This document shows, piece after piece, positions 45,979 through 53,480 of a stretch of DNA of 64,000 bases; position 1 is the first letter of the stretch; the number at the start of each line of letters is the position of its first letter. Made by a program: the position numbers and the translations under genes. Origin of the DNA: Micrococcales bacterium. GTDB lineage: Bacteria > Actinomycetota > Actinomycetes > Actinomycetales > Dermatophilaceae. Under the pieces are notes generated by a model. That model worked only from the letters and a program-made list of their open reading frames with translations, was not told the origin of the DNA and did not search any database. The stretch is taken from assembly GCA_021287075.1 (NCBI GenBank), contig JAJTBD010000005.1:92251-156250 (forward strand), written 5' to 3'.

Positions 45979-46305
45979 ATGAGTGAGATCCCCGTCATCG
46001 CCCCCCGCGAGATCCCCGACGACGAGGTCATCGTCGACGTGCGCGAGCAGAACGAGTGGGACGCCGGGCACGCGCCGGGCGCCGTCCACATCCCGCTCGG
46101 TGAGCTGCCCGGCCGGGTGGCCGAGCTGGCCGACATCGAGGAGCCGTGGCAGATCGTGTGCCGCTCCGGCAACCGCTCGGGCCGCGCGGTCCAGTGGCTG
46201 GAGCAGCAGGGCTATCAGGCCGTCAACGTCGAGGGCGGCATGAAGCAGTGGGCCGCCGAGGGCAAGGCCATGACCTCCGACCAGGGCGAGCCCCAGGTCA
46301 TCTGA
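45979..46305 (+). CDS. Rhodanese-like domain protein
   Basis: A 108-residue single-domain rhodanese. DVREQNEWDAGHAPGAVHIPLGEL is the CH2A-type motif and the active-site cysteine loop is IVCRSGNRSGRAVQWLEQQG. Such proteins move sulfane sulfur or act in cyanide or sulfide handling. Monocistronic. Confidence 0.95.
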   Translation: MSEIPVIAPREIPDDEVIVDVREQNEWDAGHAPGAVHIPLGELPGRVAELADIEEPWQIVCRSGNRSGRAVQWLEQQGYQAVNVEGGMKQWAAEGKAMTSDQGEPQVI

Positions 46306-46325
46306 GAAGCGCCGACAAAAACTTC

Positions 46326-46358
46326 GGACGGGACGCTCGCAGCAGGGCGGTCCCGTCC
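46326..46358 (+). terminator. Hairpin after the rhodanese gene
   Basis: GGACGGGAC (46326-46334) pairs with GTCCCGTCC (46350-46358) over a 15-base loop, 20 bases after the stop. No U-run, so it is a likely but unproven terminator. Confidence 0.5.
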
Positions 46359-46425
46359 GTGGTGTCTGCGAAAGCCCCACTGGGGACCGGGCGCCGCCGG
46401 CGCCGCTGACCACGAGGAGCACGTC

Positions 46426-46776
46426 ATGTCGCAGTACCTGCTGTCCGTCCACCACGACTTCGACAACGCCTACGACGAGGGCACCGACCTCGAGCAGGTC
46501 TACGCCGACGTCGGGGCCTTCAACACCGCGCTGACCGACTCGGGCGCCTACCGCTTCGCCGGTGGCCTGATGCCCGGGTCGAGCGCCAAGGTCGTCGACG
46601 CCCGCGCCGGCGAGGCCGTCACCACCGACGGCCCCTATCTCGAGAGCAAGGAGCTGCTCGGCGGCTTCTGGGTGATCGACGTCGCCGACGACGCGGCCGC
46701 GCTCGACTGGGCGGCGCGCGGGTCGGCTGCCTGCCGTCAGAAGGTCGAGGTGCGGCCCTTCCAGCCCGAGGGCTGA
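46426..46776 (+). CDS. YCII-related (DGPF domain) protein
   Basis: A 116-residue YCII/DGPF-domain protein. The hallmark segment DGPYLESKELLGGFWVIDV is present, with N-terminal QYLLSVHHD. Related proteins often lie beside an ECF sigma factor gene; none is here. The ATG has a GAGGAG site. The biochemical role is unknown. Confidence 0.9.
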   Translation: MSQYLLSVHHDFDNAYDEGTDLEQVYADVGAFNTALTDSGAYRFAGGLMPGSSAKVVDARAGEAVTTDGPYLESKELLGGFWVIDVADDAAALDWAARGSAACRQKVEVRPFQPEG

Positions 46777-46888
46777 GCGCCGGGCGCAGACGCACACCTC
46801 GCCGGGGAGGCGCGCAGGCGGCATCCCCTTGGACAAACCGCTGGTCAGGGGCTGTTGCACCCGGGGTGCGGGCCGCTACGGTCACGCC

Positions 46889-48112
46889 ATGTCACCTGCG
46901 CCGGCACCGGCATACCGATGGGTCGTGCTCGTGGTCTCGATGCTCGTCAACGCGACCGTCCAGATGCTCTGGATCACCTATTCGACGGTCACGGACGACG
47001 CCGCGGGCTTCTATGGGGTCGGGCCGACGGCGATCGGCTTCTTCTCGATGGTCTTCATGATCGCCTTCCTGCCGCTGTCGATCCCGGGCTCCTGGCTTAT
47101 CGACCGGCACGGGCTGCGCCTGGCAGTCGGGCTGGGCTCGGTGCTCGCGGCGGCCGGCGGGATCGCGCGGGGCCTGTCCGGGACGTCGTATGCCGCGGCG
47201 CTCGCGTCCACGGTCGTCATCGCCGCCGCGCAGCCACTGCTGATGAACTCCTGGACCACGTTGGCGGGCAAGTGGTTTGCGCACGAACAGCGAGCTCTGG
47301 CGGTCTCGCTCGTGACGCTCGCCTCGCTCGTCGGGACGGCGGTGGGTGGGGTGCTCACCCCTGCGCTGATGGGGTCGATGCCGCTCGACCGCATCCAGCT
47401 GGTGCTTGGGGCGTGCGCGGGGGTGAGCGCGCTGCTCTTCGTCGCCCTCGCCCGCGACACCCCGCGAGGGCACACACATCTCGGCGAGGCCGAGGCCAAA
47501 GCCCTTGTCACGACAGGGATCCGGCATGCGCTGTCGGTCCGGCCGTTCCTTGTCTTCCTCGTGTGCGCCTTTGTCGGGATCGGCATCTTCAACGGTGTCT
47601 CGACCTGGATCGAGCAGATCGTCGGGCCGCGCGGCTTCACCCGCACCGACGCCGGCAATCTCGTGGCGCTGCTCATCGGCGGCGGCGTGGTCGGGGCGCT
47701 GGCCCTGGGGGCCCTGTCTGATCGCAGCGGTCGCCGGGTGCCGTGGGTCGTGCTCGGCCTCGGGGTGGCCGTGCCCTTCCTGCTCGGCTTCACCCTGGCC
47801 TCGAGCATGTGGGAGCTGTCGGTGTGTGCCTTCTTTGTCGGGGCCTTCCTGACCGGGGCGACGCCGGTGGGGATGCAGTATGCGTCCGAGGTCGCGGCGC
47901 CCACCCCGGAGGGGACGAGCAACGGACTGATCCAGCTGGCCGGCCAGGCGTCCTTCGTCATCGTGCTGCTTATGGCCGTGACCCGCACGGAGAGTGGGGC
48001 GTTCACGATCTCGCTGCTGGCGCTGACGGCCGCTCTCGCAGGCTGTGCGCTGCTGATGTCCCGTCAGCCCGAGCCCGATCCGGCGCTGCACGTGCCGGGC
48101 GATCTGGACTGA
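46889..48112 (+). CDS. Major facilitator superfamily transporter
   Basis: A 407-residue transporter with twelve predicted helices. MFS landmarks include IPGSWLIDRHGLRLAVGLG after helix 2 (motif A-like) and GALSDRSGRRVPWVVLGLG in the second half. The segment WITYSTVTDDAAGFYGVGP resembles the FLVCR/heme-type subgroup, but the substrate is not assigned. Start at the ATG giving MSPAPAPAYRWVVLVVSML. Confidence 0.92.
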   Translation: MSPAPAPAYRWVVLVVSMLVNATVQMLWITYSTVTDDAAGFYGVGPTAIGFFSMVFMIAFLPLSIPGSWLIDRHGLRLAVGLGSVLAAAGGIARGLSGTSYAAALASTVVIAAAQPLLMNSWTTLAGKWFAHEQRALAVSLVTLASLVGTAVGGVLTPALMGSMPLDRIQLVLGACAGVSALLFVALARDTPRGHTHLGEAEAKALVTTGIRHALSVRPFLVFLVCAFVGIGIFNGVSTWIEQIVGPRGFTRTDAGNLVALLIGGGVVGALALGALSDRSGRRVPWVVLGLGVAVPFLLGFTLASSMWELSVCAFFVGAFLTGATPVGMQYASEVAAPTPEGTSNGLIQLAGQASFVIVLLMAVTRTESGAFTISLLALTAALAGCALLMSRQPEPDPALHVPGDLD

Positions 48113-48122
48113 CCCAGGCCTG

Positions 48123-49073
48123 TCAGCCGCGGCGGTTGCGTGCCGCGCCGCGGAAGGCGTCGACGGTGTCCCACAGGAGGATCCCGCCGATGATCACCGC
48201 GGCGACGCCGAGGTTGAGATCGGCCCACTCGATGCTGTTGCCGGGCAGGAGCCCGGGCCGGGCCGCGGGGGTGACCAGGCGGTCTGTCAGCAGCAGCGTG
48301 ACGAGCGGCACGCCGACGAGCAGGTTGCTGACGAGGTTGGCCGTGGCCGAGCGCATCGTCCAGCGGCCGCGGATGAGCAGGTGGGCTGCCACGATCACGC
48401 CGAGGACCAGCCCGGCGACGACCACCCAGCGCCACGTGAGGGCGAGGTCGGTGAGGACCTGGACCGGTCGGCCGTCGACCTGCACGACATAGTCGACCGC
48501 GGTGAGCAGCGCGATCCCGACCGCGGCCACGGCGACGGACCACGACGCCTCGCCCCAGCCGACCTGCCGGGCCTCGGGGTCCGGCAGGTCCTCCGGAGCC
48601 CACTGCGCCGCGGGGGTGAGCGGGGCGAAGGTGCCGGGGTCGACGCCCACGCGCTCGACGATCGCGAAGGCCAGCGTGACCCACACGGCGACCTGGAGTG
48701 CGGCCTCGAAGGCGGCGAAGATCGCGGCGGAGATCACCTCGCCTGCGCCCTCGCCTTCGGTCGCAGAGACGGCCAGGGCCACGCCGCCGACGATGACGGG
48801 CACGATCGCCAGGAGCAGCTTGAGCAGCGCCGCCCAGGCCGGATAGACGCCGGGCCCGATCAGGGCACGAGGACCGCCCCGGTAGCCGTCGGCCAGGGTG
48901 GTGGGGTGGCCGAGGTCGAGCAGGGCCTGGCGCTCCGCGTCGACGTCCTCGGGCGGATAGGCCTCCACGGCGTCGGCGATCGTGGCGCGCAGCTCCCTGG
49001 CGATGTCGTCGCGCTGCCCTGCTGGGAGTTGGGTGGTGACGGCGTGGACGTAGCGGTCGGTGAGGGTGCTCAT
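48123..49073 (-). CDS. HAAS-domain membrane protein, partner of PadR
   Basis: A 316-residue protein. The N-terminal about 60 residues (LTDRYVHAVTTQLPAGQRDDIARELRATIADAVEAYP...ALLDLGHPTTLADGYRG) are a HAAS (DUF1700-like) domain, known to occur with PadR regulators. The rest has six or seven membrane helices. Its ATG overlaps the PadR stop by four bases, so the pair is one operon: the HAAS protein may sense membrane state or modulate PadR. Confidence 0.88.
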   Translation of the reverse strand: MSTLTDRYVHAVTTQLPAGQRDDIARELRATIADAVEAYPPEDVDAERQALLDLGHPTTLADGYRGGPRALIGPGVYPAWAALLKLLLAIVPVIVGGVALAVSATEGEGAGEVISAAIFAAFEAALQVAVWVTLAFAIVERVGVDPGTFAPLTPAAQWAPEDLPDPEARQVGWGEASWSVAVAAVGIALLTAVDYVVQVDGRPVQVLTDLALTWRWVVVAGLVLGVIVAAHLLIRGRWTMRSATANLVSNLLVGVPLVTLLLTDRLVTPAARPGLLPGNSIEWADLNLGVAAVIIGGILLWDTVDAFRGAARNRRG

Positions 49074-49411
49074 GGCGAGACCTTCCGGAGGAGTCGGTCG
49101 AGCGAGGTGCTGAGGGTCTGCCACTCGGCCGTCAGCGCGCCGAGGGCTGCGTGGCCCTGGTCGGTCAGGGCATAGAACTTGCGGGGCCGGCTCTCGTCGG
49201 TGTTCCACTCGCTGGCGAGCAGGCCCTGCTTCTCGAGGCGTCGGAGCAGGGGATACAGGGTGTTGCCCTCGACCTCGACGCCGGCGTCGGCCAGGTCCGC
49301 CAGCAGCGCGTAGCCGTAGCGCGCCTCGCCCAGCAGCGCCAGGACCGCCAGCACGACCGTGCCGCGGCGCAGCTCCTGACCATGGAGTGCGAGGAGGTCA
49401 TCCGATCCCAT
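49070..49411 (-). CDS. PadR-family transcriptional regulator
   Basis: A 113-residue PadR regulator: LRRGTVVLAVLALLGEARYGYALLADLADAGVEVEGNTLYPLLRRLEKQGLLASEW is the winged-helix core, followed by RKFYALTDQGHAALGALTAEW and a short dimerisation helix. Divergent upstream sequence has a clear palindrome that is probably its operator. Confidence 0.95.
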   Translation of the reverse strand: MGSDDLLALHGQELRRGTVVLAVLALLGEARYGYALLADLADAGVEVEGNTLYPLLRRLEKQGLLASEWNTDESRPRKFYALTDQGHAALGALTAEWQTLSTSLDRLLRKVSP

Positions 49412-49421
49412 ACATCAAACA

Positions 49422-49442
49422 ATAGTGTGCGTCACACACTAT
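49422..49442. promoter_or_regulatory. Palindromic operator candidate for PadR
   Basis: ATAGTGTG-N5-CACACTAT lies 11-31 bases upstream of the PadR ATG, in an unusually AT-rich patch for this genome. PadR-family repressors bind palindromes of this general form and often autoregulate. Confidence 0.75.
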
Positions 49443-49527
49443 GTCGAGGAGATGTATGCCGCGGTCCTCTCGACACGCGTATGCCGAAATATCGCTGGGG
49501 CGGTAGAGAGCGGCATACGGTCTCATC

Positions 49528-50742
49528 GTGGACCCGATCAGGAACCCCTATGCCCCCGGGGCCGGCCAGCGCCCGCCCGAGCTCGCCGGCCGTGACGCCG
49601 AGCTGAAGACCTTCGAGGTCGTGCTCGAGCGCGTCTCGCGTGGGCGGCCGGAGCGCTCGATCGTGCTGACCGGTCTGCGCGGCGTGGGCAAGACCGTGCT
49701 GCTCAACGCGCTCCGCGGCGCCGCGGTGCGCGCGCGGTGGGGGACCGGCAAGCTCGAGGCGCGGCCCGACCAGCGGCTGCGCCGGCCGCTCTCGGCCGCG
49801 GTGCACATGGCGGTGCGCGAGCTCGGTCACCCGCAGAGCGACGACGTCGACCAGGTGCTCGGCGTCATCAAGTCCTTTGCCCAGCGCGACTCCGCGCCCG
49901 GCACCAAACTGCGCGAGAAGTGGAACCCCGGCATCGACGCGCCCGCCGTGCCGGGCCGTGCGGACTCCGGCGACATCGAGATCGACCTCGTCGAGCTGCT
50001 CAGCGACGTCGGCGGGCTCGCGGCCGATCTCGGCAAGGGTGTCGCGATCTTCATCGACGAGATGCAGGACCTCGACCCCGAGGACGTCTCGGCGCTGTGC
50101 GCGGCATGCCATGAGATCAGCCAGTCCGGCCTGCCGGTGATCGTCGTCGGCGCCGGACTGCCCCACCTGCCCGCGGTGCTGTCGGCGTCGAAGTCCTACT
50201 CCGAGCGGCTGTTCCGCTACGCCCGCATCGACCGGCTCGACCGGGAGTCTGCCGACGCGGCGCTGTCGGTGCCCGCGGAGGAGGAGGACGCGGCATACGC
50301 CCCCGAGGCCCTTGAGGCGATGTATGCCGCGACAGGCGGCTATCCCTACTTCATTCAGGCCTATGGGAAGGTCGCCTGGGACGTGGCGCCGCAGTCGCCT
50401 ATCACGGCCGAGGACATCAAAATGGCTGCGCCTGAAGCGGACTCGGAGCTGGCGGTCGGCTTCTTCGGCTCGCGCTATGAGCGCGCGACGCCGGGGGAGC
50501 GGGAGTATCTGCGCGCCATGGCCGATGTCGCCATCGCCATCGCGGCGGAGGGCGGCGAGGACCTCGACGAGGTGCAGTCCGTCCCTACCTCGGCCGTCGC
50601 CGACCTGCTCGGCCGCAAGCCTCAGTCCCTCTCTCCCGCAAGGGATTCGTTGCTCAAGAAGGGGCTCATCTACTCCGGGGAGCGTGGCCGGATCGCGTTC
50701 ACCGTCCCGCACTTCGGCAGGTATCTGCGCGACCACCAGTGA
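49528..50742 (+). CDS. AAA/ORC-like ATP-binding protein
   Basis: A 404-residue ATPase: AGRDAELKTFEVVLERVSRGRPERSIVLTGLRGVGKTVLLNAL (Walker A near residue 55), Walker B VAIFIDEMQDLDPEDVSAL, sensor-like LPVIVVGAGLPHLP, a lid domain (YAATGGYPYFIQAYGKVAWD) and a C-terminal winged helix (SVPTSAVADLLGRKPQSLSPARDSLLKKGLIYSGERGRIAFTVPHFGRYL). The GTG start is used. Proteins of this kind are widespread in actinobacteria with unknown function. It is the last gene before the accessory island. Confidence 0.85.
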   Translation: MDPIRNPYAPGAGQRPPELAGRDAELKTFEVVLERVSRGRPERSIVLTGLRGVGKTVLLNALRGAAVRARWGTGKLEARPDQRLRRPLSAAVHMAVRELGHPQSDDVDQVLGVIKSFAQRDSAPGTKLREKWNPGIDAPAVPGRADSGDIEIDLVELLSDVGGLAADLGKGVAIFIDEMQDLDPEDVSALCAACHEISQSGLPVIVVGAGLPHLPAVLSASKSYSERLFRYARIDRLDRESADAALSVPAEEEDAAYAPEALEAMYAATGGYPYFIQAYGKVAWDVAPQSPITAEDIKMAAPEADSELAVGFFGSRYERATPGEREYLRAMADVAIAIAAEGGEDLDEVQSVPTSAVADLLGRKPQSLSPARDSLLKKGLIYSGERGRIAFTVPHFGRYLRDHQ

Positions 50743-50820
50743 GGTTCAGATCTGTCAACGGCGAGCGATTTTGAGATTTACCGGGGAGTACGAGACGGCG
50801 TGAGACGGATCGCCGCTCCA

Positions 50821-50859
50821 GCGGTGGACTCTGAGACGTCAGCGGCGGACTTTGAGACG
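50821..50859. repeat. 18-base direct repeats at the island boundary
   Basis: GCGGTGGACTCTGAGACG (50821-50838) and GCGGCGGACTTTGAGACG (50842-50859) are 21 bases apart, two helical turns. A degenerate GAGACGG / TGAGACGG pair lies just upstream (about 50792-50808). Such phased repeats are typical of transposase-binding ends (IS21, Tn7-like). No matching inverted copy is in the window. Confidence 0.55.
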
Positions 50860-50869
50860 GCCTCCCCAG

Positions 50870-51319
50870 TCACATCCCCATCTGGCGGTTGATCGCGGTC
50901 GCTCCGATTTCGACCGCGAGGTCCCGGCCAGCGTGGCCAAGGTAGGCAGCGGTCTTGCGCAACCAGCCCTGTCGCTCTGGGTCCGGCTCGCGTTCCGCGG
51001 CCTCGTCAAGGGCGGCGACGAGGCGATCGGCGATGCCTTCGGGTGTTGGCCACGCGCCGACCGCGCGTCTTGCGTGACCAGTGGGCTTGCCAACGAGGCT
51101 GATCCCACCGGAGGCTCGTCGCTCCAGCTTGGTGATGAACGGTGGGTCTTCACCTTCGAGAGCCCGCAGCGCGGTCTCGACCTGGTCAGCGTCCAGGCCA
51201 GATTGCTCCACGATCTCGTTCGGGCTCATGACTCGGCCGGTGCGTTCGAACACCTCCACGATCGCCGTAAGCACAGGCAGGTCTCTGCTGGTCCAGGTCT
51301 CGTCCATGTCCCCATTCAC
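50870..51319 (-). CDS. Hypothetical protein with a winged-helix-like N-terminus
   Basis: A protein of up to 149 residues (the ATG at 51307 giving MDETWTSRDL is also likely). LPVLTAIVEVFERTGRVMSPNEIVEQSGLDADQVETALRALEGEDPPFITKLER looks like a winged helix-turn-helix. The C-terminal half (GIADRLVAALDEAAEREPDPERQGWLRKTAAYLGHAGRDLAVEI) is helical. No enzyme motif. It sits at the left edge of the island facing left. Confidence 0.75.
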   Translation of the reverse strand: MNGDMDETWTSRDLPVLTAIVEVFERTGRVMSPNEIVEQSGLDADQVETALRALEGEDPPFITKLERRASGGISLVGKPTGHARRAVGAWPTPEGIADRLVAALDEAAEREPDPERQGWLRKTAAYLGHAGRDLAVEIGATAINRQMGM

Positions 51320-51363
51320 TCAGATGCCACTGACAGGGCCAGCGACTGCGGCACGCTGGGTAC

Positions 51364-51588
51364 ATGACAAGCGGCGACGACACGGGCGAGCGTGACGACA
51401 TCCCCGAGTTGGCGGCCGCCATCGATGAGCTGCGCTCGCTCCTCCGAGCCTTTGACGAAGTCCGGCCTTCGGACATGGACGAGCGCTTCTACCTACACGC
51501 CTACAACGAACTGGACCTGGCTGGACGGACCATCATCGACGCCTTCGACAGAGAGCGGCGGTCAATGGGCGATCGCGTGGGCGAGTAG
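51364..51588 (+). CDS. Small acidic hypothetical protein
   Basis: A 74-residue acidic, helical protein (DIPELAAAIDELRSLLRAFDEVRPSDMDERFYLHAYNELDLAGRTIIDAFDRERR). It is divergent from the winged-helix gene. No family recognised. From 51589 to the next start only a ribosome site stands out. Confidence 0.55.
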   Translation: MTSGDDTGERDDIPELAAAIDELRSLLRAFDEVRPSDMDERFYLHAYNELDLAGRTIIDAFDRERRSMGDRVGE

Positions 51589-51727
51589 GAGCCGTCGCCG
51601 TACACCGAGGATGCCCGGCGTCTACGGTGGTGGACAGCAGGTGATGCAGTGGCTTCGCGGCCGCAATCCAACCGGACCGGCAGCACGGTGAGAGACAACT
51701 GACCGAACCAAGCAGGAGGGCGAACAA

Positions 51728-53467
51728 TTGCAACCGGCTGAGCCTTCCGATGGTCGCAACGACGGCGCGGACCAAGGACCCGCAGGTGGCGAAGGCGAGC
51801 GATCAGAGCTGGAGCCTTACCTTGGGGATGACCACGAGACGGTGATTGCGGAGATCAGCCCTGGAATTGCCGTTGTCTTCGGACCGCGCCCTCTCAATCT
51901 TGAACTCGTCGACTTCGGATTCGTCACGTCATCCGACCTCGCTCAGTTGTCAACAGTGCTCGGCGCGGCGGGCAACGCCGCCACCGTGGCAGGGAACGTC
52001 GGACAGGCATTGGCAAGCCTTCAAGGGGTGTACCGCGTGAATGACGCGACCCAGGCGCTGCTCGCCGCCGGCGCCAAACTGGCCGTGAAGGACGGAGCCA
52101 ATCTCGGGACCGTGCTCACATCCGAGGGCTTGAAGCAGGCCCGATTCATCCCCGTGACCGGCCTGACAGCTGCCCAGACGGCGGCCGCGATCGGGCCTGC
52201 CGTAGCCACCATTGCCCTGCAGATGCAGCTCAGTGAGATCACGTCGCTCGTGAAGACGAACGTGGTGCTGACCCGCGAGGTTCATGCAGCCCTGGAGCGA
52301 GACCAGCGGGCGGAACTCGCAGGCCTGGTGGCAACCATTGATCGAGCGATTGCCCGTGCGAAGGAACTCGAGTGCGTGCCAGCATCCCTGTGGGACACGG
52401 TCGCCAGCTTGGGAGCTGCGCTGTGGGACCAACAGGAGCTCCATCGTGAGAAGGTGCGCCGGCACGTCGAACAGATCGGCTCCGGAGACACGCGTTCCAG
52501 GAGCGACTACCTGCAGTTCAACGCGGAAAGCATCGCCGTGGACACCACGGCCCTTCTCTCGTCCTTGCAGGCGTGGACCGGTCTTCAAGCACTGCACGCA
52601 GGCAAGGCCCGCACAGCGGGACGGGACGATCCCGACGAGCAGCGATTGGTCGAGGTGATTGCTAGGGACACCCGCGAAGAGATCGAGTCCTCCATGAGCG
52701 AGATCAGAACGCTTACCGACGCTCTCACGCACGAGCTGCGCCTCGTGGCTGAACTTCCTGGGCGTCGAACGATCTCGCAGTCACTCCCGCGCGCCCGTTC
52801 CGGGGCGAAGGCTGCCAAGGCGACCGCGACGAGCGTTCTCAAGGCGATCACACCCCTTGCCGAAGCTCTCCATCCGCCGGCTCCACCGCTGGCTCCCCCA
52901 GAGGTGCTCCTCATCGAGGACGATCTGAACCTGGAGCCCCTCCTGAAGGTCCTGCGATGGTTCTTGGACGATGACGAGGTCATTCAAGCAATGGGTTTGT
53001 CCGACCGGGAAGCTGGCGATGGCCTGCTCCCCGCGACCCTCGACAAGGCGCGAGAGAGGCTGAACGCAGCCCGCGACCGGGCGACAACGAGAACCCTCAT
53101 CGTGGTGACGGACCGCCGTGTCCTCACGGCAGAGTCCGATGCTTTCCTGGAGGAAGGCGCCATCAACACCGACATCCCGATTGGCCAGATCCGGTATGTG
53201 CGCTGCAAGGTAGCTCACCTGAGGGACGGGCCATCGCTAGTCGACCTGATTACCCGTGATGCGGACCTGCACTTGAGGTTCCCCGCCGCGGCGTCAACCC
53301 AGGTCAAGGCTCTGGTGTCGTTGCTTGCGCACGCCATGAACTTGCCCGATTCCGAACGAATCGCGCTGCTTGAGGTGAAGTCGGGAGAGGAGCCTCGCCA
53401 AATCGCCCCCACCGACGAGCCGTCGGGGTCCGCCGCGTCTGGAGTGGACACCCACGTGGATGAGTAG
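51728..53467 (+). CDS. Unknown protein with C-terminal PH-like domain, first gene of the restriction operon
   Basis: A 579-residue protein with a TTG start behind a strong AGGAGGG site. Residues about 65-190 form an Ala/Gly/Thr-rich, moderately hydrophobic helical region (AAGNAATVAGNVGQALASLQGVY; GLTAAQTAAAIGPAVATIALQMQ). A long charged helical part follows. Residues about 455-520 (RTLIVVTDRRVLTAESDAFLEEGAINTDIPIGQIRYV...LVDLITRDADLHLRF) look like a bacterial PH-like domain. It ends 13 bases before hsdR, so it is probably part of the same transcript. No established function; codon use is visibly less GC-biased than in the core region. Confidence 0.82.
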   Translation: MQPAEPSDGRNDGADQGPAGGEGERSELEPYLGDDHETVIAEISPGIAVVFGPRPLNLELVDFGFVTSSDLAQLSTVLGAAGNAATVAGNVGQALASLQGVYRVNDATQALLAAGAKLAVKDGANLGTVLTSEGLKQARFIPVTGLTAAQTAAAIGPAVATIALQMQLSEITSLVKTNVVLTREVHAALERDQRAELAGLVATIDRAIARAKELECVPASLWDTVASLGAALWDQQELHREKVRRHVEQIGSGDTRSRSDYLQFNAESIAVDTTALLSSLQAWTGLQALHAGKARTAGRDDPDEQRLVEVIARDTREEIESSMSEIRTLTDALTHELRLVAELPGRRTISQSLPRARSGAKAAKATATSVLKAITPLAEALHPPAPPLAPPEVLLIEDDLNLEPLLKVLRWFLDDDEVIQAMGLSDREAGDGLLPATLDKARERLNAARDRATTRTLIVVTDRRVLTAESDAFLEEGAINTDIPIGQIRYVRCKVAHLRDGPSLVDLITRDADLHLRFPAAASTQVKALVSLLAHAMNLPDSERIALLEVKSGEEPRQIAPTDEPSGSAASGVDTHVDE

Positions 53468-53480
53468 GCACTTCTAGGGC

